NCBI RefSeq assembly: GCF_027857615.1
Contig: NZ_JAQIFT010000040.1
Location: 124,001-188,000, forward strand
Length of the DNA: 64,000 nt
Direction: 5' to 3'
From: Holtiella tumoricola
GTDB lineage: Bacteria > Bacillota > Clostridia > Lachnospirales > Cellulosilyticaceae
The position numbers and the translations under genes were made by a program. This document shows, piece after piece, positions 35,369-44,402 of the stretch; position 1 is the first letter of the stretch; every line of letters starts with the position of its first letter. The notes under the pieces are model-generated. The model saw only the letters and a program-made list of their open reading frames with translations. It was not told the DNA's origin and searched no databases.

Positions 35369-36097
35369 TTAGTTCTCTCCCTTCTCAAGTAGGCTTTCCC
35401 CGTAATGCATAAGGGCATTTTTCACTGTGCGATCATCAAAGTAATGGGCAATCAATGCTTTAAACTTTTCAGTTGGCACATAGTTACGCTCGATTTCATT
35501 TTTAAGTAAAAGTCCTTGTCCTACTAAAAAGTGTAGGCTTCTTGTGACAAAGTAAAATTGTGTTTGGCTTCTTCTAAGGCTTTCTAAATTTTCTTCGCTT
35601 TGGTGCAAACTCATTTGCGCTAAGCTCTCCCAGAAGTTTTTAATAGCTGTAAATGAATAGACTTCTTCCTCATCCAATTCTTCTAAACTTAACGCGCCTA
35701 AAGTAGCACTTACACGGTCCACGACTTCCGTACTGGTAATATAATCCTTATAAGTGGTATAAGCACTTTCTTTATAAAATAACGTCATCATACTATACAT
35801 AATGAAATAACAAAGATAGAGTTCTTTATTGGTCTCTAAATTCATAGCTTGTCTAAGCTCTTCATTTTTATAACCAAATAATGTATTTTCTAGGCCTGGT
35901 GAAACGTAAAGTGCCTTTTTATATTCAATAAGTGTCAAGTTAAAGCTTGAAAGAATGGTATAAACCAATTCTTGTACACCCATATCTGTCATATAAAGCT
36001 CATAAAGTGCTGGTTCACTTTGTAAACTTAATGGTTTATTTTGGAGTAACAAGTTGGTCATTTGTAATGCTTGTTGCAACTGTTCTGTATGTGTCAT
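35369..36097 (-). CDS. jetB: KITE-type subunit of the Wadjet/MksBEF-like complex (JetB/MksE-like)
   Basis: A 242-residue, mostly helical protein between the kleisin-like and SMC genes. The pattern ALYVSPGLENTLFGYKNEELRQAM, followed by ELYLCYFIMYSMMTLFYKESAYTTY, is that of the DUF6063 group as I remember it. A C-terminal winged-helix-like part follows (LHFLVGQGLLLKNEIERNYVPTEKFKALI). In JetB/MukE/MksE proteins two winged helices clamp the kleisin and contact DNA. It begins four bases after the upstream stop codon, whose TAA is part of its ribosome site (AGAGGTAA). Assignment rests on position, size and fold impression. Confidence 0.68.
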   Translation of the reverse strand: MTHTEQLQQALQMTNLLLQNKPLSLQSEPALYELYMTDMGVQELVYTILSSFNLTLIEYKKALYVSPGLENTLFGYKNEELRQAMNLETNKELYLCYFIMYSMMTLFYKESAYTTYKDYITSTEVVDRVSATLGALSLEELDEEEVYSFTAIKNFWESLAQMSLHQSEENLESLRRSQTQFYFVTRSLHFLVGQGLLLKNEIERNYVPTEKFKALIAHYFDDRTVKNALMHYGESLLEKGEN

Positions 36098-36101
36098 AAA
36101 T

Positions 36102-37658
36102 TTACCTCTTTATATAATAATGACAATCTGTCATTTCTAAAGCCCCATCTGTCATATAAGTTCCTCTTTGAACTTCTACAATCAGATTCACCTCTTTAAA
36201 AACTGACAAACTTTCTGTCTCTGTAACGATTTTCTTATAAATAGCTTCTACACTAGGAAGCTTGGTTTCTTGTCTGATTATTTGTCTATAGTCAAAACAC
36301 TTTGTACCACTTTCTTCTCCTTTTGTTTGGGTAAGGATCATCATAAAGCTTGGCAAATCATAGTTTTCTACTACTTGTGCACCATAACGTGCCTTAAGTG
36401 TTTGTAAATAATCTCTAAGACTCATATGCTCCTTTTCCATGACTAAGAATAGAAGCTCTCTAAACATCAGTTCATAGTTAAAAATAAGACGGCTTGTAAC
36501 TTGTTGGTCTAATGTCTCAACTTTAATACTTTCACTATCTTCAGGGTTCACAATTTCACCTTCTGAACTTTTTTCTTCCTTAAGTAAAAAAAGATGGTCA
36601 ATACGCTCTAGGGCAAATTGCTTAGGTAAATGGATATCAAATAAACTATTCATAGCTGCCGCGAGGCCTCTTGTATCGTCCTTTCTGATAGCATTTTCTA
36701 AGAAATGGTGGAAGTTAAAGTTCTCTTTAAAAATCGTTTTACGACGTGCCACAAGCATTTCTTCTGCCTTCTGCCTTAGGTCAACAAGGGCATCTAATAG
36801 TAGGGCATGTAGCTCAACTGTCTTAGAAAGTTCCATCTGCATATCAATGACAAAACGTTTAAATCTTAAATCTTTTTCACTCATTTGACTCACTTCGATT
36901 TGTTGCAGATATTCTTTTTCTAAAGTTGACAAATAGCTGAGGGTTTCTTTAAAAAGAGATTGTTCATCTTCTAGACGTTTTCTTACAGATTGTGTGTAGA
37001 GCGCATAGCCCTCTGTAAAGCCATAGCTCAGTTCCTCTAAAATTTCTCCTTTACGCTTAGCTTCCTTTTTAATTTCAATATTAATACGTTCTAAAGTGCT
37101 AAGCGCACTTCCAAAGTCCTCATGCTCAACCAATTTACGAAGTAAAATAAGCTGAATACTGATTTTACTTTCTTCTCCAAATTCCTTTGTCTGAAGGAGA
37201 AAATCAATGCCGACCGTTGTCAGACGATAAAAGTTTTTTTCTAAAAGGGCATCTCTTGTATAACTGATATAACGGAGCTTTGTTTCTTTCATGCGTCTTT
37301 CTTCAAGATCATAATAGGTATAACCAAAAGGGGTTCCACCATTTTGAAGTTTATCTAGAACGTAACGGGTAAGGTCTGTCATCTCCACTGGAGAATAATC
37401 CTCGTTGTAAACGGTGCCAATAACACCCTCTAAATGACCTTGTATTTCTTCAAATCCTACGCCACGATCTTTTAGATGCCCCTCATAAAGGAGATAAGAT
37501 AAAACACTAAGGACTAAAACGCCCATGTCTAAATTGGTATATTTATCCGAACGCTTATTAAGCGCATAGAGTTCAGCAAAAGGTATGTATTTTGCAAGAT
37601 TTTGTTGCCTAATAGGAAGGTCAGCTAAAATCTTTAATCGTTGTTTCTCATTTTCCAT
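36102..37658 (-). CDS. jetA: Kleisin-like subunit of the Wadjet/MksBEF-like complex (JetA/MksF-like)
   Basis: A 518-residue cytoplasmic protein, first gene of the SMC operon. It is helical, with a winged-helix-like N-terminus (NLDMGVLVLSVLSYLLYEGHLKDRG), a region of paired helices in the middle (ALSTLERINIEIKKEAKRKGEI; LSTLEKEYLQQIEVSQMSEKDL) and a beta-rich end (VNLIVEVQRGTYMTDGALEMTD). This is what is expected of the kleisin that bridges the two SMC heads (MukF, MksF, JetA). The ATG at 37658 is favoured over one 22 codons earlier because the family-like part starts there, though the ribosome site (AGAAGAG) is weak. The role is inferred from the three-gene order. Confidence 0.65.
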   Translation of the reverse strand: MENEKQRLKILADLPIRQQNLAKYIPFAELYALNKRSDKYTNLDMGVLVLSVLSYLLYEGHLKDRGVGFEEIQGHLEGVIGTVYNEDYSPVEMTDLTRYVLDKLQNGGTPFGYTYYDLEERRMKETKLRYISYTRDALLEKNFYRLTTVGIDFLLQTKEFGEESKISIQLILLRKLVEHEDFGSALSTLERINIEIKKEAKRKGEILEELSYGFTEGYALYTQSVRKRLEDEQSLFKETLSYLSTLEKEYLQQIEVSQMSEKDLRFKRFVIDMQMELSKTVELHALLLDALVDLRQKAEEMLVARRKTIFKENFNFHHFLENAIRKDDTRGLAAAMNSLFDIHLPKQFALERIDHLFLLKEEKSSEGEIVNPEDSESIKVETLDQQVTSRLIFNYELMFRELLFLVMEKEHMSLRDYLQTLKARYGAQVVENYDLPSFMMILTQTKGEESGTKCFDYRQIIRQETKLPSVEAIYKKIVTETESLSVFKEVNLIVEVQRGTYMTDGALEMTDCHYYIKR

Positions 37659-37727
37659 AGGTTCTCTTCTTTCTTTACAATATACTGCTTCATAATATCG
37701 AACTTTTGTTCTGTGTGTAATCATTGC

Positions 37728-37761
37728 AAAAGCTCTAGTTCATCTTGCTAACTAGAGCTTT
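37728..37761 (-). terminator. Terminator between the GH123-like gene and the SMC operon
   Basis: Twelve-base perfect arms (AAAGCTCTAGTT / AACTAGAGCTTT) with a nine-base loop stand about 30 bases after the GH123-like gene and are followed on the minus strand by TTTTGC. The short T-run suggests moderate strength. Confidence 0.7.
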
Positions 37762-37790
37762 CTATGAAGTAAAAATATCTCTTTCATCTA

Positions 37791-39575
37791 TTATATACTA
37801 TTTTTCTTGATTTTTAAACTTAAAACCTCTTGATTGCTGTATTGTTTACTGATTGCATAAATGCCTTCTTTAATCTTTTGCATATCTTTGAGCATTTCTA
37901 TTTTACTTTCTTCTCTAGCCCATTTAGCACTTCTTCCTGCAACTGCCCATGTTGGTGGTGTTTCTACTTCATCATAGTCGTATTGACACTTCACTTGATT
38001 AAGTAATGCTTTGATTGGTCCTTCAAGTTCAGGGCACTTTTTCGCCATGACATACAACTTATTCATATCTCTTACACCTTCATCTAGCTTTGCTAAACGT
38101 ACAGACCATCTACAGTCTGGATAAATTAAAAAGCAATCTCCTGCTTGGAACGAAGCATGTGTTGTATCTTGGAGAGGATTCTCTCCCCAAGCATCAAAGG
38201 CCCATCTCAAAAAGCCATCTGTACCTAACGAACCTGCATACATAATCGTCCAATAACTTTCTACAGGTATAGACTTTACGAAACTATTTGGGAAGTGTTC
38301 CGTTGCTGTATAAAGGGTTGTTTTTCTTCCAAGCTTTTTACGATTCATTACTTCTACTTTGAATGCCTCTACATTCTGACGAATTTCTTCTAATCCTACA
38401 CTGACATGGCTCAATTGATCCAATACTTTTTTATTACCTACAAAATCATTAAAAGCTGCGACCTTTTTCATACTTTTGCCTTTACTATTTTTCACTTCAT
38501 CTACTAAATCTAAAGCAACTTCCATTTGATGACGTTCATCAAATCCTATACAAACGTATTCAAACCATCCTTTTGCTTCAATATGCTTTACAAAGTCTTT
38601 TAAAAATGGGCGCCATACTGCTTGATAATTTTTAGGATCTCCAACATCTGCAATAAGCACCTTTTGCTCTCCTGAGATCTCATCTTTATACAGGATTTTA
38701 CTTTCCCATGGCATCATGCTGTAACAAACTACCTGCTGTAGCAGGCCTAATTCTAAGTTAAGAGCTACCCATTTATCAAAATGAGTATAATCAAAGCTAA
38801 ATGTCCCATCTTTTTTTCTAATCCATTTAATCATTGAAGGGTAATGAATAGGATTTTGGCTATAAGTTTGTCCACCCCAAGCTTCCTCAACGATAGATGC
38901 TGTAATAGTCTGTCCCCCTAAAGCTTGATAACACTGCATATGTTCTTTTAACTTTTCAAGATGCGCTTTTGAAAAGGGCTCTAATTGATAATACTCTGCA
39001 AGATTATAAGGATGTTGCCAATATTCTACATCAAATAGATAGTGTTCGGGGGTAGGAAGTACCGCTTCTAAAACTTCTAATTGATAGTCAAAGCTTAGTT
39101 TATTTTCCTCACAGTGTACTTCTACTCTCCCTTCATAGATTCCAGCGGATACATCCTCTGGTACCTGTATTTCTATCCAAATTGATTGTATACTCAATGC
39201 TGGCATGCTACAAACAGTATCCTCCCAAAGAACATCGGGGAACATTTCTCTTGGTCCTGTAGGCATAATCCCTGCTTTATTATAAGCATACCAACCGGCA
39301 TGTCCAATAAAACCTTTTACTTCCTTAACAAAAAATGTCTTTATGCATGTGCTTGGGATGCATTCGGTTCCTTTAACAAAATCACTGGTACAGATATGTA
39401 TATCATTTAAAGGCTTGTCTCCACTTAAAAGTACAATCTCTGATAATGCTTTGTCATTTTTCCATGCCCATAAGTAATCCTTATCTTTATGAATCTCCCT
39501 CAGAGCCTCATAACTTTCTCTAGAATAATGTAATCCAGACTCTACAATAGTCCCGTTTAATAAGCTTTCTCGCAT
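37791..39575 (-). CDS. GH123-like glycoside hydrolase domain protein (DUF4091)
   Basis: A 594-residue protein without a signal peptide. A beta-sandwich N-terminal domain (about 60-170, SIWIEIQVPEDVSAGIYEGRVEV) precedes a TIM-barrel region like DUF4091 and GH123 beta-N-acetylgalactosaminidases. The adjacent acids in CIGFDERHQME fit the catalytic Asp-Glu pair used by GH123 enzymes, which work by substrate-assisted hydrolysis. 'WAFDAWGENPLQDTTHASFQAGD' and 'LIYPD' near the end are typical. It is probably intracellular and acts on imported oligosaccharides; the exact linkage is unknown. AGGAGAG precedes the ATG. It is a single-gene unit. Confidence 0.8.
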   Translation of the reverse strand: MRESLLNGTIVESGLHYSRESYEALREIHKDKDYLWAWKNDKALSEIVLLSGDKPLNDIHICTSDFVKGTECIPSTCIKTFFVKEVKGFIGHAGWYAYNKAGIMPTGPREMFPDVLWEDTVCSMPALSIQSIWIEIQVPEDVSAGIYEGRVEVHCEENKLSFDYQLEVLEAVLPTPEHYLFDVEYWQHPYNLAEYYQLEPFSKAHLEKLKEHMQCYQALGGQTITASIVEEAWGGQTYSQNPIHYPSMIKWIRKKDGTFSFDYTHFDKWVALNLELGLLQQVVCYSMMPWESKILYKDEISGEQKVLIADVGDPKNYQAVWRPFLKDFVKHIEAKGWFEYVCIGFDERHQMEVALDLVDEVKNSKGKSMKKVAAFNDFVGNKKVLDQLSHVSVGLEEIRQNVEAFKVEVMNRKKLGRKTTLYTATEHFPNSFVKSIPVESYWTIMYAGSLGTDGFLRWAFDAWGENPLQDTTHASFQAGDCFLIYPDCRWSVRLAKLDEGVRDMNKLYVMAKKCPELEGPIKALLNQVKCQYDYDEVETPPTWAVAGRSAKWAREESKIEMLKDMQKIKEGIYAISKQYSNQEVLSLKIKKNSI

Positions 39576-39614
39576 AATCTCTCCTCATTTGTGAACTTAA
39601 ATTATTTGCCCTAG

Positions 39615-39821
39615 TTATTTATTTTTACCTTTTAGCTTCAAAATCCATAAAACTATAGTCAAGATTAGTAATCCCCCTAGTAAGATCCAATCCCAAACGC
39701 TTGCAATCAACGCTGTTGTAGATACGAAGATACTTGTTGGTCCATCTGCACCTCCAATAATCCCAATAGATATACCTGCATCTCCTTTATCTCTTTTCAG
39801 AACGCCATTTACACCTATCTT
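39615..39821 (-). pseudogene. Micro-ORF with the OadB decarboxylase motif and one membrane helix
   Basis: An open frame of 68 codons on the minus strand, closed by TAA at 39615-39617 and opened only by an upstream stop at 39822-39824. No ATG, GTG or TTG is in frame before the conserved part. The peptide holds GDAGISIGIIGGADGPTSIF, the signature of the beta subunit of sodium-pumping decarboxylases (OadB/GcdB). A single hydrophobic helix (WDWILLGGLLILTIVLWIL) and a KLKGKNK tail follow. Short proteins with this motif do occur in Clostridia, so this is either such a gene that lost its start or a fragment. The rest of 39576-40012 is AT-rich with no other gene. Confidence 0.55.
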
Positions 39822-40012
39822 TTATTAAATATATATCAACTATAAAAAATAAGCAATTATCTAACTCTTATAAAGTGAAAGCTCTAAATAATTGTATCTT
39901 ATAAATTTATCATGTTATACTTATCCTATATCGTTCTATTTTACGTATTCAATAAATTAACAAATCATATCACTTATAGGACCTTACAATACTATTTTGA
40001 GATTGGAGATTT

Positions 40013-40480
40013 ATGATGATTCATATTATGTTTGTATGTCATGGAAACATCTGTCGTTCACCCATGGCTGAATTTGTTATGAAAGACTTAGTTGAAAAAC
40101 GTGGTATAGGCCATCTATTCCATATTACTTCTTCTGCTACAAGTCGTGAAGAAATCGGCAATGATACCCATCCTGGCACACGTAAAAAGCTTAAGGAGAT
40201 GGGTATTCCACTTACAAAAAGAGGCGCTATTCAAATTACATCTGCAGATTATGCAAACTATGATTATATCTTATGTATGGATAGTCACAACCTACGTAAT
40301 CTAGGACGTATTATCAGCAATGACCCTGATCAGAAAGTACGACGTCTTTTAGACTTTTCCAAAAATCCACGTGATATTGCAGATCCATGGTACACTGGAA
40401 ACTTTGATATTACCTATAATGATGTGGTTGAAGGCTGTGAAGCTTTACTGCAGACCCTTTTAGAAGATCTACAATACTGA
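40013..40480 (+). CDS. Low-molecular-weight protein tyrosine phosphatase
   Basis: A 155-residue phosphatase. The P-loop CHGNICRS has nucleophile C9 and R15 and follows two possible start methionines. The general acid lies in DPWYTG near residue 127. The length matches the family. It removes phosphate from tyrosine in proteins, or possibly phosphoarginine as some Gram-positive members do. TTGGAG precedes the first ATG by four bases and the second by seven. It is a single-gene unit, convergent with the ClC gene, and shares a terminator with it. Confidence 0.93.
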   Translation: MMIHIMFVCHGNICRSPMAEFVMKDLVEKRGIGHLFHITSSATSREEIGNDTHPGTRKKLKEMGIPLTKRGAIQITSADYANYDYILCMDSHNLRNLGRIISNDPDQKVRRLLDFSKNPRDIADPWYTGNFDITYNDVVEGCEALLQTLLEDLQY

Positions 40481-40509
40481 AACCTAATAGGTATCAGTAT
40501 TGTAGATCT
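40465..40509. terminator. Bidirectional terminator between the phosphatase and ClC genes
   Basis: Perfect 16-base arms (AGATCTACAATACTGA and complement) overlap the phosphatase stop codon. A 13-base loop and CTTTTTATT on the right follow. Confidence 0.85.
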
Positions 40510-40516
40510 TAGCTTT

Positions 40517-42058
40517 TTATTCTTTAGTCCAACATTCTAGTTGTTTTCTTGCTTCCCATTCATTATTTAAGTCAGTCACTACTTGTAGCACATCTTCTAC
40601 TTCTATCTTCATCTTTCCATTTGGAACCATTGTGTTTCCCATACGTTCTACTGTAAGTAGTAAGGAACGTTTTGGCCACTCAATTTCTCGTACCTCTTTG
40701 CCACACATCCTAGAACCATGTTTAACTATTGTTGTAAGAATCACCTTCTCCTCATGTTCTTCTTCATCAATACCTAAATCTTGACCTGCCAATTGATTTT
40801 CAAGCAATGAATCATAGATAGGTGCACTCTTTAATCCTTCTGCAACACTATAAGCAATAACAGAAACGACTGTAAGAGGTAAAAAGTTTATAAAAGATCC
40901 TGTCATTTCTGCAATAAGTACAATACCTGTAATGGGTGCACGTACTATAGCTGTAAAATACCCGGCCATAGCGACAATGACAAAGTGATAAAAGAGACTA
41001 GGATCTACGCCTAAATAAAGAATACATACCTTACCAAATATCCCACCGATAAGGCCTCCAATAATGAGCAAAGGAAAGAAAATGCCTCCAGGTACGCCAG
41101 CTCCAAAACAAATAAGAGAAAATAGAAATTTAATTATTACAAGCATAATCATCAGCCATAAGGCTGTGTTCAAATTTAATATTTCAACAATGGCATGGCC
41201 ACCTCCTAGTACAAGAGGACAAACAATACCTAAAATACCTGCGAGAATAAAAGGAATCATAAATTTTGCATAGCCTTTTAGCCAGGTTACAAGCTTATAT
41301 TTTTGCTGAATCCATAATAATGTTTGGTTATAAAGTACACCACATGCACCTATTAAGATTCCTAATACTACTAATAAAATGTAGTCCTTTAATGGAAAGA
41401 TACCTAGATTAAAATTAAAAATAGGCTTAAGACCAAAGACTTGCTTACTTATAAAATCAGCAATAACAGCTGCGCTCATACTTACCAACAAAATAAGGGG
41501 TGAAAAGTACTTAAAAATCTCTTCAAATATAAAAAGGACACCTGCAAGTGGTGCATTAAAAGCTGCAGCTAAACCTGCACTTGCACCTCCAGCTATTAGG
41601 AATTTTTCTTCTTGGCTAGAAACTTTCGCCTTCTTACTTATTCCTTGTCCCACACATGCACCTAACTGTATTGATGGTCCTTCTCTTCCAACTGATAATC
41701 CTCCAGCTGCAGTCAGAGCCCCTCCTATAAACTTCATACATAAAGTTGGTAACCATTTTTGGTTAAAACATCCTTGAAGTAAACCTTTTACCTGTGGGAT
41801 ACCGCTCCCTGATATAGATTTACACTCTTTTACACATCTTGCCACCAGTACACTTAGTACTATCAGTATCAAAAACCATATGCCAATGTTCACAATTCCC
41901 TGTTCTTTAATCATCTTTACTATCCAAAATACAAAGTGCTCAGCATACTCTAAGACCAGCCGATAGCAAACGGTAATAACACCTACGCCAAGGCCTACTA
42001 ATATACTCAAACCTATTAAGGTAGGTTTATTAATTTTTAATGTTTTACTTTGTAGCAT
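40517..42058 (-). CDS. ClC-family chloride transporter with C-terminal TrkA-C domain
   Basis: A 513-residue membrane protein. The ClC selectivity motifs are clear: GSGIPQV (about 79-85), GREGPSIQLGA (about 124-134) and GIFFPLL; the helix between holds the gating-glutamate position in GREGP. After the membrane part (about 1-420) comes a TrkA-C-like cytoplasmic domain (about 430-513; EVREIEWPKRSLLLTVER), which in relatives binds nucleotides or ions. It probably exchanges chloride or fluoride for protons. The first filter motif is the chloride-type GSGIP, not the fluoride-type GREGT/GNGIP, so chloride is favoured. GGAGATG precedes the ATG. Confidence 0.92.
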   Translation of the reverse strand: MLQSKTLKINKPTLIGLSILVGLGVGVITVCYRLVLEYAEHFVFWIVKMIKEQGIVNIGIWFLILIVLSVLVARCVKECKSISGSGIPQVKGLLQGCFNQKWLPTLCMKFIGGALTAAGGLSVGREGPSIQLGACVGQGISKKAKVSSQEEKFLIAGGASAGLAAAFNAPLAGVLFIFEEIFKYFSPLILLVSMSAAVIADFISKQVFGLKPIFNFNLGIFPLKDYILLVVLGILIGACGVLYNQTLLWIQQKYKLVTWLKGYAKFMIPFILAGILGIVCPLVLGGGHAIVEILNLNTALWLMIMLVIIKFLFSLICFGAGVPGGIFFPLLIIGGLIGGIFGKVCILYLGVDPSLFYHFVIVAMAGYFTAIVRAPITGIVLIAEMTGSFINFLPLTVVSVIAYSVAEGLKSAPIYDSLLENQLAGQDLGIDEEEHEEKVILTTIVKHGSRMCGKEVREIEWPKRSLLLTVERMGNTMVPNGKMKIEVEDVLQVVTDLNNEWEARKQLECWTKE

Positions 42059-42161
42059 CTCTTTACATCTCCTTACACTCTTTTACTATTTTGTTCCCTA
42101 ATCATATATATAGCGAAGATCTTGATTTCATCACTAAGTTCTTTTTCATTTTTACAATATA

Positions 42162-42198
42162 AAAGGCTTATCCCCTCTATTTAAGGAAATAAGCCTTT
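42162..42198 (-). terminator. Terminator downstream of the amidohydrolase gene
   Basis: Imperfect 13-base arms (AAAGGCTTATCCC / GGAAATAAGCCTTT) are followed on the minus strand by TTATATTG. It lies about 120 bases after the gene end, so the message has a long tail. Confidence 0.65.
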
Positions 42199-42316
42199 AC
42201 CTAAACACTACTACGGTCTAGTCATTTCTTCTAAAATACTAATCGAGATAATGGAATATCTTACTACTAAATAACAGATGTTAAATTTAAAGATAAAACA
42301 TCAAAATTAATAATCT

Positions 42317-43471
42317 TTAATTTTTATAAACGATTTCCCCATCAATAATGGTATAGAGGGTATCAGTAAAGATTTCCATTGGATTTCCTGAGAATATAGC
42401 AATATCAGCATCTTTACCCACTTCTAAACTTCCCATTCTATCTGCTACATTACAAATGATTGCAGCATTAATGGTAATGGCTTTAAGACCTTCTTCTATA
42501 CCTAATCCTTCCTTTGCCGCAAATCCAGCACATTTACTTAAATACTGAACTGGAATAACAGGATGATCCGTTGTGAGTGCCACAAGTGTACCTGCTTGAT
42601 GTACAATTCCAGGTGTTTTAAAGGATTTATTTTGTACTTCAATTTTACTTCTACTTGTAAGTGTTGGACCGATAATAGCAGGATAAGTAGAAGATGCTAC
42701 ATATTCTGGAATAAGATGCCCCTCACTACAATGATCTAATGTCATATGTACATCAAATTCTTTACCTATGCGAATAGCAGTTAAAATATCATCACTACGA
42801 TGGGCATGTGCTTTAAGAGGAATTTCTTTATTAAGTACAGGGAGCCATGCTTCTTGCTTAAAATCAATCTCAAAGTCCTCTCCCTTTGCTACTGCCTTTT
42901 CTTTTTTTACTTTATACTGTACAGCTTTTGTAAGTGCTTCACGTAAAAGAGCAGCTGTTGCCATGCGTGTAGATGGCATTTTACCTTTACTGTTATAGAC
43001 ACGTTTTGGATTTTCACCAAAGGCAATTTTCATAGCCGCTGGTGCTTTAACAATGAGATCATCCATACTTTTTCCTTTTGTTTTCATAAAGACAAATTGT
43101 CCGCCGACTACATTGGCACTTCCTGGGCCTGTCATAACAGAAGTTACACCTCCAGCTACGGCATCATCAAAAGCTGTATCCATTGGATTAATCGCATCAA
43201 TTGCTCTAAGTTGTGGTGTAATTGGATCTGTCATTTCATTGGTGTCGTTCCCTTCAAATCCTTTATCTTCTTCCATAATACCTATATGACAATGGGCTTC
43301 TATAATACCTGGCATAACCCATCCACCTTTTGCATCAATAACTTCCATTTCATTTGTTGGTTCAATAGCTTGAGCAACTTCTTTGATTTTTCCATTTTCA
43401 ATCAGAACACACCCTTTTTCATAAGTTGTCCCTGCCATTGTAAGTATCTTACCATTTTTAATTAATAACAT
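42317..43471 (-). CDS. Metal-dependent amidohydrolase
   Basis: A 384-residue amidohydrolase superfamily enzyme (imidazolonepropionase-related group). The first metal pair is in EAHCHIG (about 57-63). Further metal ligands are in PLKAHAHRSDD and LDHCSEG, and the catalytic aspartate is in ALTTDHPVIP. A beta-sandwich formed by both ends is usual (LLIKNGKILTMAGTTYEKG and DADIAIFSGNPMEIFTD). It hydrolyses an amide or cyclic imide; the substrate is not known. There is no signal peptide, so it is cytoplasmic. AAGGAG precedes the ATG. It is a single-gene unit. Confidence 0.87.
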   Translation of the reverse strand: MLLIKNGKILTMAGTTYEKGCVLIENGKIKEVAQAIEPTNEMEVIDAKGGWVMPGIIEAHCHIGIMEEDKGFEGNDTNEMTDPITPQLRAIDAINPMDTAFDDAVAGGVTSVMTGPGSANVVGGQFVFMKTKGKSMDDLIVKAPAAMKIAFGENPKRVYNSKGKMPSTRMATAALLREALTKAVQYKVKKEKAVAKGEDFEIDFKQEAWLPVLNKEIPLKAHAHRSDDILTAIRIGKEFDVHMTLDHCSEGHLIPEYVASSTYPAIIGPTLTSRSKIEVQNKSFKTPGIVHQAGTLVALTTDHPVIPVQYLSKCAGFAAKEGLGIEEGLKAITINAAIICNVADRMGSLEVGKDADIAIFSGNPMEIFTDTLYTIIDGEIVYKN

Positions 43472-43575
43472 ATTTAATCTCCTTATAAGCTATTTATAAT
43501 GTATTATAATAAAATCAACATCAGTTCAATTATTATTGTATCATATATTATTTTATTAATTATTATTTTATATAA

Positions 43576-43618
43576 AAAGCTCTAACTTATTATCTTGTTA
43601 GTAATAAGTTAGAGCTTT
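43576..43618 (-). terminator. Terminator after the nitroreductase gene
   Basis: Arms of 17 bases (AAAGCTCTAACTTATTA and complement) with a nine-base loop are followed on the minus strand by TTATATAAAA. It starts 11 bases after the stop codon. Confidence 0.85.
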
Positions 43619-43628
43619 AGTCTCATCA

Positions 43629-44267
43629 TTAATCAATAAATGTCAGAACTTCTTCTAATGGTTTACGAGGTGGCTGAGCTGGTGTATGATCTGCAGCTTC
43701 TCCTAAAGCGACCATCGCCATAAGTTCATACCCTTCTTTTTCAAAGTTAATCAATGCTTCAATTTCTGATTTTGCATGAGTTGGTCCTGTCATATAGCAA
43801 CTTCCATAACCTAGTTTGGTGGCTGCAAGGAGCATATTCTCTACTGCTGCACCTATTCCTTGTGCACCTGATTGTGGTGATTGCAACATTTCAAGCACAT
43901 TTGCTGGTGCATCATTTTCTTGTAAAATTTTGTATTCAATCATATTATAAGGACAACCATAAACTAAAATTACAACGGGTGCATCCTTAAAACAGGTATA
44001 GTAATTAATAACACTCATATGTCTTTTGAAATCTTTTTCATTTTTAGCCAGTTGTCCAATGCGTTCATGACTTGCACGAACAATCTCTGCCATTTGTGTA
44101 ATAAGTTCTTTATTTTGAAGTACAACAAAATGCCAATTTTGTTGATGCTTTGGTGACGGTGCATAAGTTCCTGCTTTTACAATTTCTGTAATAACCTCTT
44201 TTGGAATAGGTGTATCTTTAAATAAACGTACACTTTTACGGTTGTAAATAAAGTCTAATGGATTCAT
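43629..44267 (-). CDS. Nitroreductase-family flavoprotein
   Basis: A 212-residue FMN-binding oxidoreductase. The N-terminal RKSVRLFKDTPIPKEV is the phosphate-binding arginine pattern. APSPKHQQNWHFVVL follows, and 'MLLAATKLGYGSCYMTGP' and 'MAMVALGEAADHTP' near the C-terminus complete the fold. It reduces nitro- or quinone-type compounds with NAD(P)H, or serves another redox step. The ATG at 44267 has AAAGGAG upstream, and the 15 codons before it are rejected. It forms a single unit with its own terminator. Confidence 0.88.
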   Translation of the reverse strand: MNPLDFIYNRKSVRLFKDTPIPKEVITEIVKAGTYAPSPKHQQNWHFVVLQNKELITQMAEIVRASHERIGQLAKNEKDFKRHMSVINYYTCFKDAPVVILVYGCPYNMIEYKILQENDAPANVLEMLQSPQSGAQGIGAAVENMLLAATKLGYGSCYMTGPTHAKSEIEALINFEKEGYELMAMVALGEAADHTPAQPPRKPLEEVLTFID

Positions 44268-44402
44268 TGGTTTCTCCTTTGTCATCATTCTTTTAAAGTT
44301 ATTATATACCAACTCTCTTCTATGTACTATATAGTATTCATCATATCTTATATTTTAAAGAGGTTGTATTCTTGATTAAATGCAACCTCTTCTACCTACA
44401 TA

